Shown: positions 1-5,549 of the stretch, in pieces
How positions within the stretch are numbered: position 1 is the first letter of the stretch
Layout: each line of letters starts with the position of its first letter
DNA from: Hyphomicrobiales bacterium
GTDB taxonomy: Bacteria > Pseudomonadota > Alphaproteobacteria > Rhizobiales > Xanthobacteraceae
Direction: 5' to 3'
Assembly (NCBI GenBank): GCA_016210825.1
Contig: JACQTM010000271.1
Span: 1 to 8,748, forward strand
Length of the DNA stretch: 8,748 bases
Notes under the pieces: generated by a model
The model's database searches: none
What the model saw: the letters and a program-made list of their open reading frames with translations, nothing else
Told to the model about the DNA's origin: nothing
Translations under genes and position numbers: made by a program

Positions 1-434
1 AGCTTGAGCAACTGGTCAAGTTTGTCCTGCGGCGCGTCGGTGTCGACGTCGAAGCGTAGGCGGATGTCGCGGAAACCGACTGGAGCGTCCTTCGCCACGC
101 CAAGCGTGCCGCGGAAATCGAGATCGCCTTCGGCGGAAACCTTGCCGGACCTCAGCGGGATGTCGAGCGCGGTCGCGACCGCATTCAATGTAACACCGGC
201 GCAGGCAACGAGCGCCTCGAGCAGCATATCGCCGAAGCACAATTCCAGCCCCGAACCGCCGGTCGCCGGATGCAGGCCCGCCACGGCGAGTGCGCGCCCA
301 GTTTCCACCTTGCAGGCGATATTGGTGTCGTCGAGCGTGCCCTTGGCGCGCAGCGTGATCAGCGCCGCCCCTGCGTCGGTTTTGTAACGGTCCTTGATCG
401 GTGCTTGCATCGCCCTCAATCCGGCGGCGTCCAT
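1..434 (-). CDS. OsmC family protein (partial, N-terminal part; C-terminus lies beyond the left edge)
   Basis: The minus strand is open from an ATG at 434-432 to the window edge, giving 144 complete codons. The protein starts MDAAGLRAMQAPIKDRYK and contains HPATGGSGLE (about residues 55-64) and a helix LLEALVACAGVTLNAVA (71-87), whose Cys78 is in the position of the first, peroxidatic cysteine of OsmC/Ohr proteins. A strand-rich stretch, DLDFRGTLGVAKDAPVGF (104-121), follows. OsmC family members reduce organic hydroperoxides with a cysteine pair in the cytoplasm; the second cysteine would lie outside the window, so the pair cannot be confirmed. The first ATG is preferred because a GGAAAC-like ribosome-binding stretch precedes it (about 443-448); Met9 is an alternative. 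It lies downstream of the alcohol dehydrogenase on the same strand, separated by a hairpin repeat. Family assignment is fairly sure; substrate is unknown, and many OsmC-like proteins have no proven peroxidase role. Confidence 0.8.
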   Translation of the reverse strand, partial: MDAAGLRAMQAPIKDRYKTDAGAALITLRAKGTLDDTNIACKVETGRALAVAGLHPATGGSGLELCFGDMLLEALVACAGVTLNAVATALDIPLRSGKVSAEGDLDFRGTLGVAKDAPVGFRDIRLRFDVDTDAPQDKLDQLLK

Positions 435-452
435 GACGGTTTCCTTTTTCAA

Positions 453-617
453 TTGTCATTGCCGGGCAACCGGGTCCGGCCTTTGGGCCGGCCCGGGTGT
501 AAACTTGACCCGGCAATCCATCTTTTTGCGTGAAGATGGATCACCGGGTCTCGCCGCGGAGCTTGTCATCGGGCGGCGCTTCGCGCCGACCCGTTGGCGG
601 CTGCCCGGTGATGACAA
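453..617. repeat. Composite intergenic palindromic repeat (three adjacent hairpins closed by an outer stem)
   Basis: The outer arms are TTGTCAT (453-459) and ATGACAA (611-617). Inside are three arms. The left arm ATTGCCGGG/CCCGGCAAT (458-466/509-517) encloses a GC-rich hairpin (470-481/486-496, one bulge). The central hairpin is ATCCATCTT/AAGATGGAT (516-524/533-541). The right arm ATCACCGGG/CCCGGTGAT (540-548/604-612) encloses a second GC-rich hairpin (570-579/583-593, one bulge). An alternative pairing joins 507-513 with 544-550 around the central hairpin. Elements of this style, with CCCGGCAATCCATC-like words, are as I recall abundant between genes in Bradyrhizobium-like genomes; this was not checked here. 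It lies between two minus-strand genes, so it could attenuate, stabilise or end the alcohol dehydrogenase message. No open reading frame inside looks real. Confidence 0.8.
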
Positions 618-628
618 CATATGGTGTG

Positions 629-1687
629 TCATGCCGGCGGCGTCAGCACCACGCGGCCGACTACTTTGCCGGCGCGCAGATCGTCAAGGGCCGTTTGCAC
701 TTCGGCAAGAGGACGCGTGCGGATCGGAACCGGCGGCAGTCCCGCCCGGCGCACGAGATCGAGCAACTCCCGCATCTCGCTGAGGCTGCCGACGTAAGAT
801 CCTTGAATCGTCATGGCGCGCATCGGGAAGAGCGGCGTGCCGAGCGTGATTTCACCACCGAACAGGCCAACGATGATCAGCTTGCCGCCTTTGCGCAGTG
901 AATCGACGCCGAGCTTCGCCGTGCTCGTCGAGCCGACAAGATCGATCACGGCCCAAGCGCCCTCGCCGGTTTCCTTGATGATCTGTTGCGCGGCATCGGA
1001 CGCCGCACCGTCGACGACGGCATGGGCGCCCGCCTTCTTCGCTGCCTCGCGCTTGACTGGATCGATATCGACGACGATCGCCGCCCTGCCGCCCATTGCC
1101 TTGTGCAGGGCGAGGCACATGAGGCCGAGACCCCCGGCACCAATAATGACCACCGGCTGCGTTTTCAAATCCGGCCCGACTTTTTTCAGCGCGCCGTAGG
1201 TGGTGACACCCGAGCAGGCGAGCGGCGCGACTTTTTCCGGCGGCAGATCGCCGATCTCGAACAGATAGCGCGGATGCGGAACCATCATGTAATCGGCATA
1301 GCCGCCGGCGCTGAACACGCCGAGATTGCGCGGTTTGAGGCAGAGATTTTCGTCCCCGCGCTTGCACACCGCGCATTCGCCACAACCCATCCAGGGATGC
1401 GCGAGATAGACTTGGCCGGCTTTGACCCCCTTGGCGTCCGGCCCGAGCGCGACCACTTCGCCCACGTTTTCGTGTCCCATGGTCAAGGGCAGTTTGATGC
1501 CGCGATCCTTCAGCTCGATGCGTTTGCCGCCGCCGATCTCGTAATAGCCGTCCCAGATGTGAATATCGCTATGGCAGACGCCGGCGGCGGTGACCTTCAG
1601 CAGCACCTCGGTGCCGGCCGGCTTCGGCGTCGGCCGTTCCATCAGGCGCAAAGGCGCGCCGCATTCGCAAACATCGTAGCTTTTCAT
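629..1687 (-). CDS. Zinc-dependent, NAD(P)-dependent alcohol dehydrogenase (MDR superfamily)
   Basis: This 352-residue cytoplasmic enzyme would oxidise an alcohol to an aldehyde or ketone, or run in reverse. It has a GroES-like catalytic domain followed by a Rossmann domain. Catalytic zinc ligands are visible as Cys38 (VCHSD), His72-Glu73 (GHENVGE) and Cys158 (LACSG). The structural zinc site is the four-cysteine lobe Cys102, Cys105, Cys108, Cys116 (CGECAVCKRGDENLC). The nucleotide-binding loop is GAGGLG (183-188), and Asp207 at the end of the second strand (VVDID) favours NAD over NADP. The length is typical of the family. The start is supported by GAGG (1693-1696 on the complement) five bases upstream of ATG. 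It is divergent from glnD and followed by the hairpin repeat and the OsmC gene. Substrate cannot be read from sequence: short-chain, secondary or aromatic alcohols are all possible. Confidence 0.93.
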   Translation of the reverse strand: MKSYDVCECGAPLRLMERPTPKPAGTEVLLKVTAAGVCHSDIHIWDGYYEIGGGKRIELKDRGIKLPLTMGHENVGEVVALGPDAKGVKAGQVYLAHPWMGCGECAVCKRGDENLCLKPRNLGVFSAGGYADYMMVPHPRYLFEIGDLPPEKVAPLACSGVTTYGALKKVGPDLKTQPVVIIGAGGLGLMCLALHKAMGGRAAIVVDIDPVKREAAKKAGAHAVVDGAASDAAQQIIKETGEGAWAVIDLVGSTSTAKLGVDSLRKGGKLIIVGLFGGEITLGTPLFPMRAMTIQGSYVGSLSEMRELLDLVRRAGLPPVPIRTRPLAEVQTALDDLRAGKVVGRVVLTPPA

Positions 1688-1692
1688 AACTG

Positions 1693-1696
1693 CCTC
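1693..1696 (-). promoter_or_regulatory. Ribosome-binding site of the alcohol dehydrogenase gene
   Basis: The complement reads GAGGCAGTT directly before the ATG, placing GAGG five bases from the start codon. It supports the chosen start of the alcohol dehydrogenase. Confidence 0.65.
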
Positions 1697-1859
1697 ATCC
1701 CGTTCATGGCCAATTTATTCCAAGTATCACGGTATCAGAAAGCCAGCAGATGCAAGAAGGGAACGGCGAGAGATAAGAGTCATGTAAACATCCACGCGAC
1801 TTGCAGCGTTGGCGCAAAAGGCCCGTTGCCAAGGATAGCTGGAGCCCGGAAAAGCAAGC

Positions 1860-1891
1860 CCGGCCCGTAACAAATTGCTGCGGCGGGCCGG
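1860..1891. other. GC-rich stem-loop in the divergent spacer
   Basis: CCGGCCCG (1860-1867) is perfectly complementary to CGGGCCGG (1884-1891), giving an 8-bp stem with a 16-base AT-richer loop. No T-run follows on either strand, so it does not look like an intrinsic terminator. It could be a leader structure of glnD, a protein-binding site or a degenerate repeat copy. Confidence 0.45.
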
Positions 1892-2017
1892 ACTTCAATT
1901 CCATTGGCCGCATTTACCAAGCGCCCGCAAGCCGTTCGCTCAATCCGGCGCTGAATGTTGATTTAGAAAGGCTTTTGTGCTGCGTGATTGAGAATTAAAT
2001 GATGATTTGGTGCGGAT

Positions 2018-4936
2018 ATGGAAATGCCTGTTTCTGGCCGGCGACGCCGCAAGAAGCGAATGTTCTTCTCGCGCCGGGGAGAGGCTAAGACGCGCCCGGA
2101 TCGCGCCGATAATTCCTCACGCGCCCTGACTATCGCCGCCGAGCAGGCGCCGCACGGGTCTGCGGACGTATTCGACGCGCGCGTCGTCGCTGCCGAACTG
2201 GAAGCGCTTGCGCAAAGCCATGCCCGAAGCGGAAGCGATCTGCGCGGCGCGGTCTCGCAGCATCTGAGATCGGCGCTTGGGCGCGGACGCGACAATGCGG
2301 AACGCCTGCTGCGAACGGACCGCCACGGCCGCCATTGCGCCGAGCGGCTTTGCGCAATGCAAGACGACATCATCCGTTTGCTCTTTGCGTTCGCCGCCAA
2401 GCACCTCTATCCGTCGGACAATCCTTCCGAAGCCGAGCGCATGGCGGTGGTGGCGACCGGCGGCTATGGCCGCGGGCTGCTTGCGCCGGGATCCGATATC
2501 GATCTGTTGTTCCTCCTGCCCTACAAGCAAACCGCATGGGGCGAATCCATTGCCGAAGCCATCCTCTATTGTCTGTGGGACATGGGACTAAAGGTCGGGC
2601 ACGCCACGCGCTCGGTGGACGAGTGCATTCGCCAAGCCAAGGCGGACATGACCATTCGCACCGCAATTCTCGAGGCGCGATACCTGTTCGGCGACGCCAA
2701 GCTTTATGACGAATTGATCGAGCGGTTCGACCGCAACATCGTGCAAAACAGCGCCGCCGAGTTCGTCGCCGCCAAGCTCGCCGAGCGCGAGGAACGCCAT
2801 CGCCGCGCCGGCCAATCGCGTTATCTCGTCGAACCGAACGTCAAGGACGGCAAGGGCGGGTTGCGCGATCTGCACACGCTTTTCTGGATCGCGAAATACG
2901 TCTATCGCGTGCGCTCGATCGAGGAATTGGTCGGTCTCGACGTGTTCGATCGCCGCGAATACACGCTATTCCGGCGCTGCGAGGACTTCCTCTGGTCGGT
3001 CCGCTGCAATCTGCACTTCGTCACCGGCCGCGCCGAAGAACGCTTGTCCTTCGATCTGCAGCGCGAGATTGCGGTTCGCCTTAGCTACACGGAGCATCCC
3101 GGCCAGCAGGACGTCGAGCGCTTCATGAAACATTACTTCTTGACCGCAAAGTACGTCGGCGATCTCACGGCAATTCTGTGCGCCAAGCTTGAAGATGCCC
3201 ACGCCAAGAGCGTGCCCATGCTCGGCCGCATGATGGCAAAGCTGCGGCCGCGCGGACGGCGGGCATTGGCGGAGACGGATGATTTCGTCGTCGATAACAA
3301 TCGAATCAACATCGCCGACACACGCGTTTTTTCCCGCGATCCGGTGAATTTAATTCGGATTTTCCACCTCGCGCAAAAGCACAACCTGGCGTTCCATCCC
3401 GACGCCATGCGAAGCGCCAACCGCTCGATCGATCTGATCGATAAAAAACTTCGCGACAATGCCGAAGCCAATCGGCTGTTCTTCGAAATCCTGACATCGG
3501 AAAACGACCCGGAAACGGTGCTGCGGCGCATGAACGAGGCGGGTGTACTCGGCCGGTTCGTTCACGCCTTCGGCCGCGTCGTCGCCATGATGCAGTTTAA
3601 TATGTACCATCACTATACGGTGGACGAGCATTTATTGCGCTGTATCGGGATCCTTGCGGACATCGAGCGCGGCGACGTCGAGGAATTTAGTCTAGCCAAC
3701 GATCTCATCCGCAAAATCCAGTCCCGGCACCGCGCGTTACTACGTGTGGCGCTTTTTCTCCACGACATCGCCAAGGGAAGGATCGAAGATCACTCCATCG
3801 CCGGTGCCCGCATCGCGCGGCGTTTCTGCCATCGGCTCGGTCTATCGGCGGCGGAAACGGAAACGGTTGCGTGGCTCGTGGAATATCATCTCGTGATGTC
3901 CACGGTCGCGCAATCGCGCGACCTCTCCGACCGCCGTACGATCGAGAATTTTGCCGGCCTCGTGCAGTCGCTGGAGCGGCTCAAGCTGCTGACAATTCTG
4001 ACGACGGCCGATATCCGTGCGGTTGGGCCCGGCGTTTGGAACAGTTGGAAAGCGCAATTGTTGCGCACGCTCTACTACGAGACCGAGCCGGTCTTGACCG
4101 GCGGCTTCTCGGAAATCGACCGCGCGCGTCGCGTGCAAATGGCCCAGGCCGAATTCCGCGCCGAGCTGTCGGATTGGCCGGCAGCCGAGATCGATATCTA
4201 TGTCGCCCGCCATTATCCCGCGTATTGGCTGAAGGTCGATCTGCAGCACAAAGTCGCACATGCGCGTTTCTTGCGTGACGCCGAAGCCGCGAACGAGACG
4301 CTTTCGACGAGAGTCGACTTCGATCACGCGCGTGGGGTAACCGAATTCACGGTGCTTGCGCCGGACCATCCGCGGCTGCTGTCGATCATCGCCGGCGCCT
4401 GCACAAGCGCCGGCGCCAACATCGTCGATGCACAAATCTATACGACCACCGATGGGCTCGCGCTCGACACCATCGCGCTGTCGCGCGAGTTCGATCGCGA
4501 CGAAGATGAATCGCGCCGCGCCGCACGCATCGCTGAGACGATCGAGAAGACATTGCGCGGGGAAATCAGATTGCCGGACATCCTCGCGCGGCGCGATCTC
4601 GTCAAGGGCCGCCTCAAGGCGTTCGCACTGGAGCCTGAAGTCAACATCAACAACCAGTGGTCCAATCGCTACACGGTGATCGAGATCACCGGCATCGATC
4701 GGCCCGGCCTGCTCTATGAACTGACGTCGACACTTTCCAAGCTCAACCTCAATATTGCCTCGGCGCACGTCGCCACGTTTGGCGAGCGCGTGGTGGACGT
4801 TTTTTATGTCACCGATCTGTTCGGCGCCAAACTTGCCTCACCCACACGGCAAGCGGCAATCAAGCGCGCCTTGATGCAGCTCTTCGCGCCGGACGGCGAG
4901 GAACGGCGCGCGGCTCGGCCAGTGGCCGCTAACTGA
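2018..4936 (+). CDS. glnD: Bifunctional [PII] uridylyltransferase / uridylyl-removing enzyme GlnD
   Basis: GlnD senses glutamine and adds UMP to, or removes it from, PII proteins (GlnB/GlnK), setting glutamine synthetase activity and nitrogen gene expression from the cytoplasm. The 972-residue product has the family's full domain order. The nucleotidyltransferase motif GGYGRGLLAPGSDID lies at 148-162, with metal-binding Asp160 and Asp162. The central GlnD helical region includes VKDGKGGLRDLH. The HD hydrolase domain has TVDEH (534-538), HD at 582-583 (LHDIAKG) and EDHSIAGA with His592. There are two C-terminal ACT domains, starting near residue 773 (TEFTVLAPDHPRLL) and near 884 (TVIEITGIDRPGLL). 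All catalytic landmarks are intact. The start is uncertain: a TGA at 2003 bounds it, no strong ribosome-binding site precedes 2018, and Met3 or Met15 (2060) are alternatives. The first 30 residues are unusually arginine/lysine-rich. Neither mutS nor murJ, which often flank glnD in related bacteria, is adjacent. Confidence 0.97.
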   Translation: MEMPVSGRRRRKKRMFFSRRGEAKTRPDRADNSSRALTIAAEQAPHGSADVFDARVVAAELEALAQSHARSGSDLRGAVSQHLRSALGRGRDNAERLLRTDRHGRHCAERLCAMQDDIIRLLFAFAAKHLYPSDNPSEAERMAVVATGGYGRGLLAPGSDIDLLFLLPYKQTAWGESIAEAILYCLWDMGLKVGHATRSVDECIRQAKADMTIRTAILEARYLFGDAKLYDELIERFDRNIVQNSAAEFVAAKLAEREERHRRAGQSRYLVEPNVKDGKGGLRDLHTLFWIAKYVYRVRSIEELVGLDVFDRREYTLFRRCEDFLWSVRCNLHFVTGRAEERLSFDLQREIAVRLSYTEHPGQQDVERFMKHYFLTAKYVGDLTAILCAKLEDAHAKSVPMLGRMMAKLRPRGRRALAETDDFVVDNNRINIADTRVFSRDPVNLIRIFHLAQKHNLAFHPDAMRSANRSIDLIDKKLRDNAEANRLFFEILTSENDPETVLRRMNEAGVLGRFVHAFGRVVAMMQFNMYHHYTVDEHLLRCIGILADIERGDVEEFSLANDLIRKIQSRHRALLRVALFLHDIAKGRIEDHSIAGARIARRFCHRLGLSAAETETVAWLVEYHLVMSTVAQSRDLSDRRTIENFAGLVQSLERLKLLTILTTADIRAVGPGVWNSWKAQLLRTLYYETEPVLTGGFSEIDRARRVQMAQAEFRAELSDWPAAEIDIYVARHYPAYWLKVDLQHKVAHARFLRDAEAANETLSTRVDFDHARGVTEFTVLAPDHPRLLSIIAGACTSAGANIVDAQIYTTTDGLALDTIALSREFDRDEDESRRAARIAETIEKTLRGEIRLPDILARRDLVKGRLKAFALEPEVNINNQWSNRYTVIEITGIDRPGLLYELTSTLSKLNLNIASAHVATFGERVVDVFYVTDLFGAKLASPTRQAAIKRALMQLFAPDGEERRAARPVAAN

Positions 4937-4953
4937 TCCCTGAGATTAAAAAG

Positions 4954-4995
4954 CGACGGCCGGCTTCAGGTTTGATGCCCAAAACCGGCCCGTCG
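4954..4995 (-). terminator. Intrinsic terminator between convergent glnD and the small secreted-protein gene
   Basis: CGACGGCCGG (4954-4963) pairs with CCGGCCCGTCG (4985-4995) with one bulged C, giving a 10-bp GC-rich stem; an alternative inner stem pairs GGTTT (4969-4973) with AAACC (4982-4986). On the minus strand the stem is followed by GCTTTTTAATC, a proper T-run, so it best serves the small gene. On the plus strand the stem is followed by AATTCC without a T-run, so termination of glnD there is less certain, though the hairpin lies only 18 bases past its stop. Confidence 0.7.
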
Positions 4996-5047
4996 AATTC
5001 CAAAACTTTGCGAAGATCGCGTGAAGCCGCAATCTCGATTGGCTGAA

Positions 5048-5323
5048 TTATTTCTTATCCGCCTTCTTCGCCGGCTTTGCTTTCTTCGCCTTCTTCGCCT
5101 TCTTCGCCTTCGGTGCCGGAGCAGCGTACGGCTTCGACAACGACTGGAAGGGAACGAAGACTTGGCTCACGCCGTCGCGGACGAGACGCGCACTCGATTC
5201 GTTCGCGTTGGCAGCACTCGTGCTGTAGTTCTTCGATGCCGCGGCCTTCTTTTTGGCAGCGAGCGCAGCTGTCGGTGCAGCCGCGACGATCAGGATTGCA
5301 AGTAGTAGAGCACCCTTACGCAT
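5048..5323 (-). CDS. Small secreted lysine/alanine-rich protein of unknown function
   Basis: The 91-codon frame starting at MRKGALLLAILIVAA has a clear Sec signal peptide: a positive n-region, a hydrophobic core and a probable cleavage after ALA (residue 22), leaving about 69 residues. A longer upstream start is possible, but this one has GGGG (5331-5334 on the complement) seven bases before the ATG and begins exactly at the signal peptide. The mature protein starts AKKKAAAS, has a middle part GVSQVFVPFQSLSKPY (51-66) that may be the folded or conserved piece, then a tail of Ala-Lys-Lys repeats (72-91) ending KADKK. The tail resembles histone H1-like basic tails, but the signal peptide points to the periplasm, where it might contact anionic wall or membrane polymers. 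It is divergent from the penicillin-binding protein and convergent with glnD. Function is not recognised. Confidence 0.75.
   Translation of the reverse strand: MRKGALLLAILIVAAAPTAALAAKKKAAASKNYSTSAANANESSARLVRDGVSQVFVPFQSLSKPYAAPAPKAKKAKKAKKAKPAKKADKK
5082..5108. repeat. Three perfect 9-base tandem repeats coding Ala-Lys-Lys
   Basis: The unit TTCTTCGCC occurs three times without mismatch (5082-5090, 5091-5099, 5100-5108), with related words just outside at 5063-5071. The repeats code the Ala-Lys-Lys tail of the small secreted protein on the minus strand. In-frame 9-base repeats like these can gain or lose units by slippage without breaking the frame. Confidence 0.75.
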
Positions 5324-5549
5324 TTGGATTCCCCAAAATGATTGTTCCACCGGATCCCCCGGTACCACGGTCATCTTGCACAAAATCGATAGTTTGCAAA
5401 TACAAACGGCGCGATTTTCACTGGCCTTTGGCTTTGCTGCAACGCTTTCGCAATCTCGAAATCATCGCGACACCGCAACGGCATACTTCGCTTAACCCCC
5501 CCTTAAATCGCTGCATTTAGCGTGCCTCAACCGACAGGCGGGACGCATC
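5324..5549. other. Divergent promoter region of the small secreted protein and the penicillin-binding protein
   Basis: These 226 bases are non-coding and lie between two genes read outwards. An inverted repeat TTGCA (5376-5380)/TGCAA (5395-5399) centred on ATCGAT lies 53 bases upstream of the small gene's ATG and could be an operator. A TTAA-N7-TTAA element at 5492-5506 is listed separately. AGGCGGGA at 5536-5543 is a plausible ribosome-binding site six bases before the penicillin-binding protein's ATG. Confidence 0.6.
5492..5506. promoter_or_regulatory. Putative CtrA binding site (TTAA-N7-TTAA)
   Basis: TTAA at 5492-5495 and TTAA at 5503-5506 are separated by exactly seven bases, all C. This is the full consensus of CtrA, the alphaproteobacterial cell-cycle response regulator. 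It lies 43 bases upstream of the penicillin-binding protein start codon, a promoter-proximal position. It is a sequence match only; the all-C spacer leaves the second half without the usual flanking bases. Confidence 0.5.

Larger units (their letters stand above)
1688..2017. other. Divergent intergenic region between the alcohol dehydrogenase and glnD
   Basis: These 330 bases must hold the promoters of both flanking genes. I found no convincing sigma-70 pair for either; the AT-richer stretch at about 1956-2000 (TTGATT at 1958-1963, GAGAATTAAAT at 1990-2000) is the likeliest place for the glnD promoter, but the spacing is poor. An in-frame TGA at 2003-2005 limits how far upstream glnD can start. 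A GC-rich stem-loop lies at 1860-1891 and is listed separately. Short open frames crossing the region lack coding character. No tRNA or other RNA gene was recognised. Confidence 0.6.

Noticed and set aside
394..901. Plus-strand frames crossing the intergenic repeat (394-783 and 530-901).
   Set aside because: They run through a hairpin-rich repeat and antisense to the alcohol dehydrogenase, and their products have no coding character.
986..1870. A 294-codon plus-strand open frame antisense to the alcohol dehydrogenase.
   Set aside because: It lies opposite a clear enzyme with all family motifs. Long antisense frames are expected in GC-rich DNA, and its translation shows no recognisable domain.
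3842..4768. A 308-codon minus-strand open frame inside glnD.
   Set aside because: It is the antisense shadow of the HD and ACT domain region, with arginine-rich unstructured translation and no ribosome-binding site.
4954..4995. The hairpin after glnD considered as a palindromic repeat copy related to 453-617.
   Set aside because: The stem words differ, and the T-run on the minus strand is better explained by a terminator of the convergent small gene.
5021..5305. A 94-codon plus-strand frame with a leucine/arginine-rich N-terminus (LLRRLCFLRLLRLL).
   Set aside because: The pattern is the reverse reading of the Ala-Lys-Lys repeats of the small secreted protein. The opposite strand has a signal peptide, a ribosome-binding site and a terminator, so that one is the gene.
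5352..5366. GGATCCCCCGGTACC resembles a cloning-vector polylinker (BamHI-SmaI-KpnI).
   Set aside because: The match is imperfect: it lacks the CCCGGG of the polylinker, and the flanking bases are ordinary spacer, so it is a coincidence.
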